Notes under the pieces: model-generated
Told to the model about the DNA's origin: nothing
The model's database searches: none
Seen by the model: only the letters and a program-made list of their open reading frames with translations
NCBI GenBank assembly: GCA_015057055.1
Contig: SVFE01000002.1
Location: 18,464-82,463 of the forward strand
DNA from: Lachnospiraceae bacterium
GTDB taxonomy: Bacteria > Bacillota > Clostridia > Lachnospirales > Lachnospiraceae
DNA length: 64,000 bases
Reading direction: 5' to 3'
Program-made: the position numbers and the translations under genes
In this document: positions 39,411 to 49,336 of the stretch, piece by piece
Layout of the letters: each line of letters begins with the position of its first letter
Position numbering within the stretch: position 1 is the stretch's first letter

Positions 39411-41456
39411 ATGTCTATGAAGCATGGAAGTTTATCAATTAACAGCGAAAATATTTTCCCGATTATTAAGAAATGGTTGTATTCCGACCATGATATTTTT
39501 TTCCGGGAACTGGTAAGTAACGGCTGTGATGCCATTACCAAATTGAAAAAGTTGGACATGATGGGAGAATACACCCTCCCGGAAGGATATAAGCCCAAAA
39601 TTGAAGTTATCGTAAGTCCGGAGAATAAGACACTGACCTTTGTTGACAATGGTCTTGGTATGACCGCCGAGGAAGTGGAAGAATACATCAACCAGATTGC
39701 ATTTTCCGGTGCAACGGATTTCATTGAAAAATACAAGGATAAGGCAAACGAGGACCAGATTATCGGTCACTTCGGTCTTGGTTTCTATTCCGCATTTATG
39801 GTGGCGGATGAGGTGCAGATTAACACCCTTTCCTATAAGGAAGGTGCAAAGCCCGTGCATTGGACCTGTGACGGCGGCACGGAGTATGAAATGGAAGAAG
39901 GCGAACGCACTGAGGTGGGTACGGAAATCATTCTTTCCGTCAATGAAGACTGTCTGAAATTCTGTAACAAATACGAAGCGGAAGAAGTGCTGAAAAAATA
40001 TTGTTCCTTCATGCCTGCCGAGATTTATCTTAGTCAGGAAGGAGAGGTTCTGACAGAAGTAATTGACCCTTCCGAGAAATTGGATACGGATGAAGTTATC
40101 GAAACCATAACGAAGGAAGCGAAGGACGGGGAGGAAGCCAAGGAAGAATTAAAGATTAAAAAGCGTCCAGTGCCCCTCAATGAAACCACGCCGCTTTGGG
40201 CAAAGCATCCCAATGATTGTACACGGGAGGAATACATTGCATTTTACCGCAAGGTGTTCCGTGATTACAAGGAGCCTTTGTTCTGGATTCATCTGAACAT
40301 GGATTATCCGTTCAATCTCAAGGGTATTTTGTATTTTCCCCAGATTAACATGGAATACGAATCCATCGAAGGTGTGATTAAACTGTACAATAATCAGGTG
40401 TTTATCGCGGATAACATCAAGGAGGTAATTCCTGAATTTTTGATGCTTTTGAAAGGTGTTATTGATTGTCCGGATTTGCCCCTTAACGTATCCAGAAGTG
40501 CCCTTCAGAACGATGGCTTTGTGAAGAAGATTTCCGACTATATCAGCAAAAAGGTTGCAGATAAGCTTGCGGGCATGTGCAAGACCGAAAAGGAAGAGTA
40601 CATTAAGTACTGGGATGATATCAGCCCGTTTATTAAATTCGGTTGCTTAAAGGATGATAAATTCTGCGAAAAGATGACGGATTACATCCTGTTTAAAAAC
40701 ATTGACGGCGAATATATGACTTTACCGGAATGTCTGGAAGTAAAGCCTATCGACACATCAGAAAGTGCCGAGGATGCGGACGGCAATAAGGTAGAGGCGG
40801 AAATCGTGGAAGAGGATGAGCCGGAAGTAGTAGATGAAAAGAAGGATAAGGTTATTTACTATGTGACGGATGAACAGCAGCAGAGCCAGTATATCAATAT
40901 GTTTAAGAAGGCCAAAAAGGATGCGGTGTATCTGACCCACAGCATTGACCAGCCTTTCGTAACCCAGCTGGAAAGCAAAAACGAAGGCATTAAATTTATG
41001 CGTATTGATGCGGATCTTACGGATGAATTTAAGGCAAAGACCGGCAAGAAGGCTCAGGAAGAGCTGGATAAGCAGGCAGAGGAACTGACTAAGCTCTTTA
41101 AGAAGGTGACGAAGAAAGAGAGTCTTTCGGTGAAATTGGAAAAATTGAAAAATAAGGACATTTCTTCCATGATTACGGTTTCCGAAGAGACCAGAAGAAT
41201 GCAGGACATGATGAAGATGTACTCCATGCCCGGTATGGATATGGGAATGTTTGGCAATGAGGGACAGACGCTGGTGCTCAATGCCAACAACAAACTGGTG
41301 CAGAAGATTATGGAAGATACGGAAGGCGAAAACACGAAGCTTTTGTGCGAGCAGCTCTATGATCTGGCGCTGCTTCAGAATGCACCTCTTTCGCCGGAAG
41401 CCATGACGAAATTCGTGGCAAGAACCAATAAGATTATGATGATGCTGGCAGAATAG
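39411..41456 (+). CDS. htpG: Molecular chaperone HtpG (Hsp90)
   Basis: FFRELVSNGCDAITKLK..FVDNGLGMTAEEV..GHFGLGFYSAFMVAD. Confidence 0.96.
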   Translation: MSMKHGSLSINSENIFPIIKKWLYSDHDIFFRELVSNGCDAITKLKKLDMMGEYTLPEGYKPKIEVIVSPENKTLTFVDNGLGMTAEEVEEYINQIAFSGATDFIEKYKDKANEDQIIGHFGLGFYSAFMVADEVQINTLSYKEGAKPVHWTCDGGTEYEMEEGERTEVGTEIILSVNEDCLKFCNKYEAEEVLKKYCSFMPAEIYLSQEGEVLTEVIDPSEKLDTDEVIETITKEAKDGEEAKEELKIKKRPVPLNETTPLWAKHPNDCTREEYIAFYRKVFRDYKEPLFWIHLNMDYPFNLKGILYFPQINMEYESIEGVIKLYNNQVFIADNIKEVIPEFLMLLKGVIDCPDLPLNVSRSALQNDGFVKKISDYISKKVADKLAGMCKTEKEEYIKYWDDISPFIKFGCLKDDKFCEKMTDYILFKNIDGEYMTLPECLEVKPIDTSESAEDADGNKVEAEIVEEDEPEVVDEKKDKVIYYVTDEQQQSQYINMFKKAKKDAVYLTHSIDQPFVTQLESKNEGIKFMRIDADLTDEFKAKTGKKAQEELDKQAEELTKLFKKVTKKESLSVKLEKLKNKDISSMITVSEETRRMQDMMKMYSMPGMDMGMFGNEGQTLVLNANNKLVQKIMEDTEGENTKLLCEQLYDLALLQNAPLSPEAMTKFVARTNKIMMMLAE

Positions 41457-41484
41457 TTCGCGAGTAAAAAAACTTGCAGAATGA

Positions 41485-41528
41485 AAATCTCCCTAAGTTC
41501 TTTTAAGTAAGGATTAGGGAGATTTTTT
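41485..41528. terminator. Terminator hairpin
   Basis: aaatctccctaag..attagggagatttttt. Confidence 0.8.
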
Positions 41529-41558
41529 GTTGAAATATCATTTGGCCGTGGGGCTTAT

Positions 41559-42890
41559 CTAGTACCGTATATTACATACCCGCCATTGGCCGTCAATGCG
41601 GACGAAGTAGAATTTGCCCGTAATCGGAATGATTTCCGGTTCGTTATAATAGGTCAGGGGCATGTTTTGTTCCAGATAGACTTCGCAGTAGAAGGCATCC
41701 TCGCTGTAGAGAATGAAGTCCAGCACCTCTTCGTTTTGGATGGTGGGGGTGCTGTGGGCGGCAAAATATTGCCTGGAAGTGCCGGCCTTAATCATTTCCA
41801 GAATTTCACAGCCTTCCACGAAGTAGTTATCCAGTCCGTCCTCCGGTAAATCATTGGAAATATAGTTGGCGTAGGCGCTGACCACTTCGATGGCGTAGGC
41901 TTGCAGCGCAGCCTCTTCACTGCTGTTGGTGCCAAAGCCCACCTCGTAGATGCCGGTGGAGGTATTGAAGGTTACCGGTGCCTCTTCGCCAAAACAGTTG
42001 TAAGCGGTAATGACCGGTGCTTCGTAAAGCCCGTCCCCGTAATAGCGCACGCCATCCGGTAAGTCTGCATAGCCCGCCATATAGGCGGCATCGTTCATGG
42101 AAATGGAATCCTCGTAGCAGTAGGTATCGCTAAGGGGGATGCCGTTGATGGATACGGTGCAGTTCTCCGGTGCTTCGATACGGAAATCATATTGGGGTTC
42201 CGTATAAAATTCAAAGGAAGAGATGTACCATACCGGGAAATCATAGGCGAGGGATTCTGTCTGGGATTTCATCAATGCGACGGTAGCGATGATGTATCCG
42301 TCGGCCGTAATGTAATATTCCGGATAGTCCTCCAGGTGGCTCGGCGTTTCTGTATAATCGAACTGTGCATCGCCAAGGAGCGTATCCATGTAGCGGTATA
42401 CGTTGTCGGTGGTTTCCCATTCGCTGATTGTCGGTTTTACCGTCATCATATTGTAAACAGCAGGGAGGTTTCGGGTCTCCAGCTGTTCTAATACGTAGTC
42501 CATATCGTGGTAAGGGCGGGAGGCCTGATAAGCATCCTCGTAGCGGCACAGGAATTCATAAAAGTAACCCAGAAGAACTGCAATCGTAATGGAAAGGCAG
42601 CCCAGCCACAGAATCATAAACATACGAAAAGGGTTTCTCTTGGACGCAGTTTCCGTATCGGTAGCCGTTTTGGGAACATCAACCGACGCAGTTTCTTTTG
42701 CGGTAATCTTTTCTCTGGGCGCATCTTTCGACGCAGTTTCTTTCGCGGCAGTTTTTTTCGGGGGTGCATTGACGCCCTCAATTTCCAACATGGTCAGCTC
42801 GCCGTCATCGGGCTTCCAGCCGTTTTCCGGATAAATCAGGGAGACGTCATCGGCCCAGGAATCATCATTGTAATTACTGTGATTGTGCAT
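41559..42890 (-). CDS. Membrane-anchored TcaA-like/hypothetical protein
   Basis: Central TM (FMILWLGCLSITIAVLLGYFY) with Lys/Thr/Ala-rich juxtamembrane repeats (KETASKDAPREKITAKETASVDVPK) and extracellular domains; ATG 42890 favoured. Confidence 0.65.
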   Translation of the reverse strand: MHNHSNYNDDSWADDVSLIYPENGWKPDDGELTMLEIEGVNAPPKKTAAKETASKDAPREKITAKETASVDVPKTATDTETASKRNPFRMFMILWLGCLSITIAVLLGYFYEFLCRYEDAYQASRPYHDMDYVLEQLETRNLPAVYNMMTVKPTISEWETTDNVYRYMDTLLGDAQFDYTETPSHLEDYPEYYITADGYIIATVALMKSQTESLAYDFPVWYISSFEFYTEPQYDFRIEAPENCTVSINGIPLSDTYCYEDSISMNDAAYMAGYADLPDGVRYYGDGLYEAPVITAYNCFGEEAPVTFNTSTGIYEVGFGTNSSEEAALQAYAIEVVSAYANYISNDLPEDGLDNYFVEGCEILEMIKAGTSRQYFAAHSTPTIQNEEVLDFILYSEDAFYCEVYLEQNMPLTYYNEPEIIPITGKFYFVRIDGQWRVCNIRY

Positions 42891-43978
42891 TATTCGCTCC
42901 TCCTTTCTACCAGAAAGGCGGTGGGAATTCTGCGGGCAGAGCGGATGGTGCAACTGCTGATAAGCTCTTCGCCGTCATAATACATGGAAGAGGACATTCC
43001 GCCGTCTAAGTTGGCGGCATTTACTGCGCCGTATTCCTGCATGACTTCGATTAGGTCTGCCATGGAAGCCCCCATGGAATTGGCCTGGCGGCCGGCAATG
43101 ACCAGAAGCAGAACCGCTCCGTCGGCGCGTTGTCCGATGGCAGTACGGGGATTAAGACCGCTTCCCACACCGGAATAACCGGCGGCGCGACCGTTAACAA
43201 TCAGCGCCGGGCCAAAGGAAACCGCATCCCGGATGCCCATGGAAACCGCCTGCGCGGCGGTCATGCTGCCCACAATTAAAACATCTTCATTATTAAAGCC
43301 GTAAACATCGTAAATGGTATCCGGGTCCCCCAGGAGAAGGCGTCCTTCGGAAATGACGATGCCTTCCGGCATGCCGCCGGAGCCCAGCCCGTTTTCATCA
43401 TCATATTTGCCGCCGTTTATACCGGCGATGCAGTCGTACTCATTTACCAGGGTTTCCAGTGTCTCCCCGGAAGTATCTAAAGAAAAATAATCGATTACGC
43501 CGACTTTGACTCTGGAAGGGTCCTCTACCACCATCATAAGACCGTTGTAGGTGCTGCCGTGGACTTCAAAGATTTCAATTCCGTCGCCGCTGATAAAGGC
43601 CTCCTCGGAAGGGAGGGATTCCGCACCGGAATCGGCCGAATTTTCGGATGCGCTGTTTTGCGCCGCCACAACATTAATCAGCGTGGTATCGGTGACTTCC
43701 GTCAGAAGTTCGGTGTTGTTCTTTTCCTGAATCGCAGCAATTTCTTCTTCGGACAGGAAAATGCTGGATAAAATGCCGCCGGCACTGGATTCCATGACGG
43801 AGGCAACAAAAAGATCCCGCACATACGGCGAGGGACCTTTATTAATGTACATCAGCATAATATATAGCCCGGCGATTAAAACGGCCAAAGTGGCAAAAAG
43901 CCACAGAAAAAAACGCCCGGTGTAAAGGGCGATGCGTTTGCCGAGGGTTAGTTTTTTCGTTGTCGTCTGCTCTTTCAT
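42890..43978 (-). CDS. Phosphodiester glycosidase (NAGPA-domain) family protein
   Basis: CIAGINGGKYDDENGLGSGGMPEGIVISEGRLL..FGPALIVNGRAAG..NPRTAIGQRADGAVLLLVI..NAANLDGGMSSSMYYDGE. Confidence 0.9.
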   Translation of the reverse strand: MKEQTTTKKLTLGKRIALYTGRFFLWLFATLAVLIAGLYIMLMYINKGPSPYVRDLFVASVMESSAGGILSSIFLSEEEIAAIQEKNNTELLTEVTDTTLINVVAAQNSASENSADSGAESLPSEEAFISGDGIEIFEVHGSTYNGLMMVVEDPSRVKVGVIDYFSLDTSGETLETLVNEYDCIAGINGGKYDDENGLGSGGMPEGIVISEGRLLLGDPDTIYDVYGFNNEDVLIVGSMTAAQAVSMGIRDAVSFGPALIVNGRAAGYSGVGSGLNPRTAIGQRADGAVLLLVIAGRQANSMGASMADLIEVMQEYGAVNAANLDGGMSSSMYYDGEELISSCTIRSARRIPTAFLVERRSE

Positions 43979-44247
43979 TATAATAACTCCGAATCCTTTC
44001 CATACATTTTATAACACATTTTCGAGGGAAGGGCAACTAAGAACTCGCTATAAGCGGACCGATTCCACATTATGACATTTTAAAGTAGAAAAAAATGCAT
44101 TTTTTGTCAAAAAGATACAAATTCCTTTGACAATCGAGGTAAAATTTGCTATTTTTGGTCTAGCATTGATTGCGGCAGTGTGATAGTATTACAGACGTGC
44201 ACATTACGCATATAGTGTAAAAGAGTGTGAAAAACAAGGAGGATATT

Positions 44248-45711
44248 ATGAAAAAGAGATTGTTAGTATTAGCAATGACACTCGGTCTCTCTATGGCAGT
44301 GCTTACCGGTTGCGGTACACCCACAGTAGAAGACTTGGTAGACGGAATGTACGAAACAGAAGCAGATTCCTTTACCATGGAAATGAATATGGCATTTGGC
44401 GGAGAAGCATCCGGCGAAGGCGTTTCTGTAGGAATGGACATGACACTGGATATGACTGCAGAAGCTATGGGTCTTTCTGAAGAAGCAGAGGAAGGACTTG
44501 CACATGCAAATCTTACAATGGACATGGGTGTGGATATGTCTATGGAAGGCTATTCTGATTCCATGAATGAGTCTTTCGAAACAGAAATGTACGCAGTAAA
44601 AGATGGTGATACTTATGTATACGATCCTGAACTTGACGTATGGTACGTTGATGAAGATGACCATGATGATGATGTAACAGGCAGCCTTGATGAAGTAAAC
44701 GAAGTAGTGAAAGAATTGTGGTATGCAGCTGAGATGGCTGAAGAAACCGAAGAAGTTGACGGTGAAGAATGCTACGTTCTTAGCATGACTGTAGCAGGCC
44801 AGGATATGGCTAACGTTTGGGAAGCAGCAGGCGGCGCAGTAGATATGGAAGATTTTGTTGACGCAGATGCAGTAGATGTGGATGCTATCTTCGAAGAACT
44901 TTCTATGGATTTCGTAGCATACTTCTCTACTGATACAAAAGAAATCGTTCGTATGGAAGCTACTTTGGGCGAAGTTGATTTCGACGCAGTTCTGGAAGCA
45001 GCAGGCGTAGATATGTCTGAACTTACAGGCGCAGATATGTCTTTGGAAATCTCTACCTTAGACTTCTCTATGGTAGTTAATAACTACAACAACACAGAAG
45101 TTGAGATGGATGAAGACATCGCTGATGAAGCTATCTCTTATGATGAATATGAAGAGATGTCTGCATCTACAGGTTCAAGTGAAATCGAAGTTGAACCGGT
45201 TGAGCCTGAAGTAGAACCGGATGTACCTGAAGTAGAACCTTCTACCGGTGGCGCATATGGTGATACCATTGATTTGTACAACGTTGCTTATGATTATCTT
45301 GCAACTGTTTACTGCCCGGACGGATACTACGTTGATGAATATTACTCTGATTCTAATACATCAACACCTCAGTACGTAAATATCATTGCAGATGACTACA
45401 GTGTAGACGTAAGAGTTGGTGCATATGTTACTGACGATATGATGTACTACTTAAATGACGGTACGATTCCTGAAGGTTACGCTGATTACTCCGTAACATA
45501 CGAAGCAATGGATCCTGTTGCAGGTGGTCAGGATTGCTACTTTGCAGTAGAAAGCTATGACGGATATGATTACTACTATGTAATTATTCCTTATGCTGAT
45601 CCTCGTGATCCCAGCTACTCTGATTTCTTGAACCTTTACTTCTACACAGATCCCAGCAGCATGTCTATGGATGAAATCCAGCAGGTTGCTTACGATATCT
45701 TCGGATACTAA
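44248..45711 (+). CDS. Lipoprotein of unknown function
   Basis: Signal with lipobox AVLTGCG; SD aaggagg; acidic low-complexity linker VEPVEPEVEPDVPEVEPS. Confidence 0.85.
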   Translation: MKKRLLVLAMTLGLSMAVLTGCGTPTVEDLVDGMYETEADSFTMEMNMAFGGEASGEGVSVGMDMTLDMTAEAMGLSEEAEEGLAHANLTMDMGVDMSMEGYSDSMNESFETEMYAVKDGDTYVYDPELDVWYVDEDDHDDDVTGSLDEVNEVVKELWYAAEMAEETEEVDGEECYVLSMTVAGQDMANVWEAAGGAVDMEDFVDADAVDVDAIFEELSMDFVAYFSTDTKEIVRMEATLGEVDFDAVLEAAGVDMSELTGADMSLEISTLDFSMVVNNYNNTEVEMDEDIADEAISYDEYEEMSASTGSSEIEVEPVEPEVEPDVPEVEPSTGGAYGDTIDLYNVAYDYLATVYCPDGYYVDEYYSDSNTSTPQYVNIIADDYSVDVRVGAYVTDDMMYYLNDGTIPEGYADYSVTYEAMDPVAGGQDCYFAVESYDGYDYYYVIIPYADPRDPSYSDFLNLYFYTDPSSMSMDEIQQVAYDIFGY

Positions 45712-45745
45712 GAAATAGTGCAGAACGAAGTGTTCCTATAAAACC

Positions 45746-45777
45746 AAAGGACTTGCGATTTTCGCAGGTCCTTTTTT
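45746..45777 (+). terminator. Rho-independent terminator
   Basis: aaaggacttgcgattttcgcaggtcctttttt. Confidence 0.88.
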
Positions 45778-45915
45778 GTTGTTTCCAAAATATACAAAAT
45801 ATATAAAAAGGGCGGTACGTTGCTTTTTGTCGGTGGGCATACTATAATAGTTGAAAACGCTTGGAAGTTCATTTTAAATATAGGTTTTTGGTTTGAAAAC
45901 AGAGAGGAATGGATT

Positions 45916-46062
45916 GTGGATAAAAAGAAAAGACGGATCGTGCGGGTAGTTGCACTGGTGCTGGGCGTGGCTCTTTTGGCATTGGGCTTTCTCCGGGGAG
46001 AGAGCGATGTAATATTGCAAAAAGCGATTTTCGTGTGCTATGAATGTATCGGGATCGGTTAA
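45916..46062 (+). CDS. CD1871A-like CxxC motif small membrane protein
   Basis: GTG start; VDKKKRRIVRVVALVLGVALLALGFLRGESDVILQKAIFVCYECIGIG. Confidence 0.75.
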   Translation: MDKKKRRIVRVVALVLGVALLALGFLRGESDVILQKAIFVCYECIGIG

Positions 46063-46091
46063 TATAAGTGCTTGAAAATAGGTGGCGTAGG

Positions 46092-47003
46092 ATGAATGCG
46101 AAAAAAGATAGAACGGACAGAAAGAAAATCCCCTGGTATATAAAGAGCCGAATGTGGTTACAGGCGCTGTTTTTTGTAATTACCAACGGTTATGTGGCAG
46201 GGTTTCTAAATGCGAAAATATATAAAGGTGAATTGAAGCGGATTTGCGTTCCGGGGCTGAATTGCTATTCCTGTCCCGGAGCCGTGGGAGCCTGCCCGAT
46301 TGGTGCGTTGCAGGCGGTTATCAGTAGCGCGGAGTATAAGTTTTCCTGTTACATTTTTGGATTTTTCCTTGTGGTGGGAACGCTACTTGGCAGGGGGGTA
46401 TGCGGATTTTTGTGTCCCTTTGGCTGGGTGCAGGATTTGCTTTATAAAATACCCCTGGGAAGGAAAAAGGACGGAACGAAACGGAAAAACCTGCCGGGGC
46501 ATAAGGTTTTGGTATGGCTAAAATATGTGGTGCTTCTGGTTCTTGTTTTGCTTTTGCCGATGTTGGCGAAAACAGAATATGGCGCAGGGATTCCCTGGTT
46601 TTGTAAATATTTGTGCCCCAGCGGTACGCTGTTTGGCGCGGTTCCGCTCCTTAGCGGCGATGAATTTTTGCGGCAGAGCCTTGGCTTTTTATTCGGCTGG
46701 AAATGTTTTGTGCTGGTGGTGTTACTGTTATTGTCAGTGTTTTTCTATCGGCCGTTTTGCAAATACTTATGTCCGCTGGGCGCGGCGTATGGTTTATTCA
46801 ATTCCTTTAGCCTTTTTCGGGTGCAGTTGGAAAAGGACCACTGCGTAGATTGCGGAAAATGTCATCAGGCCTGCCCTATGGATGTGGATATTATTAAACA
46901 TCCGGGAAGTCCGGAGTGTATCCGCTGCGGCCTTTGCGTAAAAGAATGCCCCACCGGTGCATTGTCTTTGGGTGTGAAAGGACGGGGGGAAAAGAACGAT
47001 TAG
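46092..47003 (+). CDS. 4Fe-4S binding membrane protein (NapH/MauN-like)
   Basis: GRGVCGFLCPFGWVQDLLYK, CKYLCPLGAAYG, CVDCGKCHQACPMDVD, CIRCGLCVKECPTGAL. Confidence 0.9.
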   Translation: MNAKKDRTDRKKIPWYIKSRMWLQALFFVITNGYVAGFLNAKIYKGELKRICVPGLNCYSCPGAVGACPIGALQAVISSAEYKFSCYIFGFFLVVGTLLGRGVCGFLCPFGWVQDLLYKIPLGRKKDGTKRKNLPGHKVLVWLKYVVLLVLVLLLPMLAKTEYGAGIPWFCKYLCPSGTLFGAVPLLSGDEFLRQSLGFLFGWKCFVLVVLLLLSVFFYRPFCKYLCPLGAAYGLFNSFSLFRVQLEKDHCVDCGKCHQACPMDVDIIKHPGSPECIRCGLCVKECPTGALSLGVKGRGEKND

Positions 47004-47013
47004 TGTAACAATG

Positions 47014-47064
47014 AAAACCTTGTTGCATATAGTAAGGTAACGCTATATGTAATGAGGTTTTTTT
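47014..47064 (+). terminator. Long 19-bp stem-loop with U-tract ending at the next ORF start
   Basis: 47014-47032 pairs with 47043-47061 with 3 G-U pairs, then tttt (includes last stem T). Confidence 0.7.
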
Positions 47065-48345
47065 ATGCCTGAAAAGGAAACTATGAATCGGGAAGAGCTG
47101 GGGCTTGTGGACAGTTCTACGGAAGGCGCATTAAGTTTTTCCCTGACATCGGAGATTGGGCTCATACCGATAGAAAATGCGACGATTAATGTTTATTTGG
47201 CCGGAGACATGGATAACATTGTGCGTCAGGTTAGTACCAATAGCGTAGGACAAACAGAGGAATTGCTTTTGGAGGCGCCGCCCATCGTGTACAGCGAGCG
47301 GCCGGACCAGGAGCAAAAACCTTATGCAGAATACAATTTCAGAATTATGGCGGAGGGATATGAGACGGTAAATATTTCCGGTGCGGAGATTCTCTCCGGA
47401 GTTACCGCTCTGCAGCCGGTGGTTATGCGCCCGGTGGAATTGGCGGAAGGACAGGAAAATATCGTGATTCCGGAACATACCTTGTACGGGGATTATCCGC
47501 CGAAAATTCCGGAGGCGGAAGTGAAACCGGTGGATGAAAGCGGCGAAATTGTGCTGAGCAGAGTGGTTATTCCGGAGTATATCGTGGTGCATGACGGAGT
47601 TCCGGGGGATTCTTCGGCGCCCAACTATTATGTGCGTTATGCGGATTACATCAAGAACGTTGTGTCCAGTGAGATTTATGCCACATGGTCGGAAAATACC
47701 ATTTACGCTAACATTTTGGCGGTAATGAGTTTTACCCTGAACCGAGTTTACACGGAATGGTACCGAAACCGTGGGTACAATTTTACAATCACATCCTCTA
47801 CGGCCTACGACCAGAAGTGGATATACGGACGAAATATTTACAAAAACATATCCTTTTATGTGGATTCCATTATCAATAACTATATGTCCCGCCCCGGCAT
47901 ACGGCAGCCGATTTTTACTTCCTACTGCAACGGAACGACAGCAACCTGCACGGGATTGTCTCAGTGGGGCTCAAAGTATCTGGGGGATGAGGGGTATCGT
48001 CCGATTGAGATTATGCGTTATTATTACGGAAATGATATCTATATTAACACCACGGACTTTATCAGCGGAATTCCCTCCTCTTGGCCGGGCAGTAATCTGG
48101 AGCGGGGCTCGGCAGGAATGAAGGTGCGACAGATGCAGGAACAGTTAAAACGGATAGCGCAAAACTATCCTTTGATTCCAAGAATTGCCGTCGACGGAGT
48201 ATTCGGGCCGGCGACGGAGCGGGCTGTGCGGGTATTTCAGAGCGTATTCGGACTTCCGGCAAACGGCATTGTGGATTTTCCTACCTGGTATAAAATTTCA
48301 CAGATTTTTGTAGGGGTTTCCAGGATTTCCGAGCCGGGGACATGA
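47065..48345 (+). CDS. SpoIID-like/peptidoglycan-binding domain protein
   Basis: SSEIYATWSENTIYANILAVMSFTLNRVYTEWY..FTSYCNGTTATCTGLSQWGSKYLGDEGY plus C-terminal PG_binding_1 (GMKVRQMQEQL..DGVFGPATERAVRVFQ); ATG 47083 is an alternative start. Confidence 0.75.
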   Translation: MPEKETMNREELGLVDSSTEGALSFSLTSEIGLIPIENATINVYLAGDMDNIVRQVSTNSVGQTEELLLEAPPIVYSERPDQEQKPYAEYNFRIMAEGYETVNISGAEILSGVTALQPVVMRPVELAEGQENIVIPEHTLYGDYPPKIPEAEVKPVDESGEIVLSRVVIPEYIVVHDGVPGDSSAPNYYVRYADYIKNVVSSEIYATWSENTIYANILAVMSFTLNRVYTEWYRNRGYNFTITSSTAYDQKWIYGRNIYKNISFYVDSIINNYMSRPGIRQPIFTSYCNGTTATCTGLSQWGSKYLGDEGYRPIEIMRYYYGNDIYINTTDFISGIPSSWPGSNLERGSAGMKVRQMQEQLKRIAQNYPLIPRIAVDGVFGPATERAVRVFQSVFGLPANGIVDFPTWYKISQIFVGVSRISEPGT

Positions 48346-48367
48346 TGGAGAAAAGGAATTGAAAAAA

Positions 48368-48394
48368 CAGCCGCTTCTGCGTGGGAAGCGGCTG
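48368..48394. terminator. Bidirectional terminator between convergent genes
   Basis: cagccgcttctgcgtgggaagcggctg. Confidence 0.75.
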
Positions 48395-48432
48395 CAATGT
48401 TATTATGAAATGATTTTTATGCTTGTTCGAAA

Positions 48433-49173
48433 TTATAATAACGTATCAAAGGAATTCTCTGCGGTATAAGTCCGGTTGTAAGCACCGCTGCTGGTATAGG
48501 CGGTTGCAGAGGTTCCGTAGGTTTTGGAGAGGGAGTAAATCTGCTCCGCTTTGTACAAAACCTTGTTGGAGAAGTTGGAAACATTGGCTCCGAACACGGC
48601 CTTTAAGTCATTTAAATCGGCTTCCTTTAATGCGTCGGTGTTAACGGTAAGCTTGTTGTTTGAGCCGACTTCGATACCGATGCCGTCTAATGTGTCGGAA
48701 TATTCCTTTGTGATGTTGGTGAGCCAGGATGCCTTTTGCAAAATAAATTTGGAATCGGAATCGCCGGCACCGTCAATCATGCTGTTATAATCTTTGGCAA
48801 ATTCTTCAATCTTCTTTACCAGATCGTCGCGGTTCTCTTCGGTATAACTCATATCACGAAGGTCGTTGATGGTGGTGCTGAGAGAAGAAGAACTGTCGGT
48901 AATCAACTGATTTTTCTTCAAATATGCATCTACAGCGGATTTGGAATCGGTGGAAGAGGCTCCGCCTTCGCTGTAATATTTTTTCATAACCTTGTAGTAG
49001 CTTCCGTTTTTGATGGAAGCATAGTCGCTGATATTAATACCGTTTAAGGAATTAAAAGAAGAGTTTCCTGACGAGAGGGAACTGAACAAAGAAGAAATAC
49101 CGTTGTTCGAATTTTTATTCGAGGTATTCAACGAAGAAAACAAGGTTGTCATGTTGTTGATGTTGTTAATCAT
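48433..49173 (-). CDS. Hypothetical Ser/Asn-rich protein with FliD/flagellin-like C-terminal features
   Basis: MINNINNMTTLFSSLNTSNKNSNNG..; ..IGIEVGSNNKLTVNTDALKEADLNDLKAVFG resembles FliD-type modules. Confidence 0.55.
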   Translation of the reverse strand: MINNINNMTTLFSSLNTSNKNSNNGISSLFSSLSSGNSSFNSLNGINISDYASIKNGSYYKVMKKYYSEGGASSTDSKSAVDAYLKKNQLITDSSSSLSTTINDLRDMSYTEENRDDLVKKIEEFAKDYNSMIDGAGDSDSKFILQKASWLTNITKEYSDTLDGIGIEVGSNNKLTVNTDALKEADLNDLKAVFGANVSNFSNKVLYKAEQIYSLSKTYGTSATAYTSSGAYNRTYTAENSFDTLL

Positions 49174-49336
49174 AAAATCACTCCTTTGACGAAACAAATG
49201 CGGCATCCGTGCCTAATAATCCTATTGTTACTGTAATTATAACATGACGAAAAAGAAAACTGCAATAGATTTCGGGAAAAACATTGCGAAAAATAGGCAA
49301 AAAATGTTATACTAGATGACATAAGTACGGAGTGAG

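Noticed and set aside
42600-42790. Repeated gacgcagtttc blocks as regulatory iterons
   Set aside because: They lie inside the minus-strand membrane protein and encode Thr/Ala/Ser/Lys-rich KETAS repeats
45829-45840. tttttgtcggtg as a reverse copy of the agr-type box
   Set aside because: Only a partial half-site; no second repeat at 21 bp
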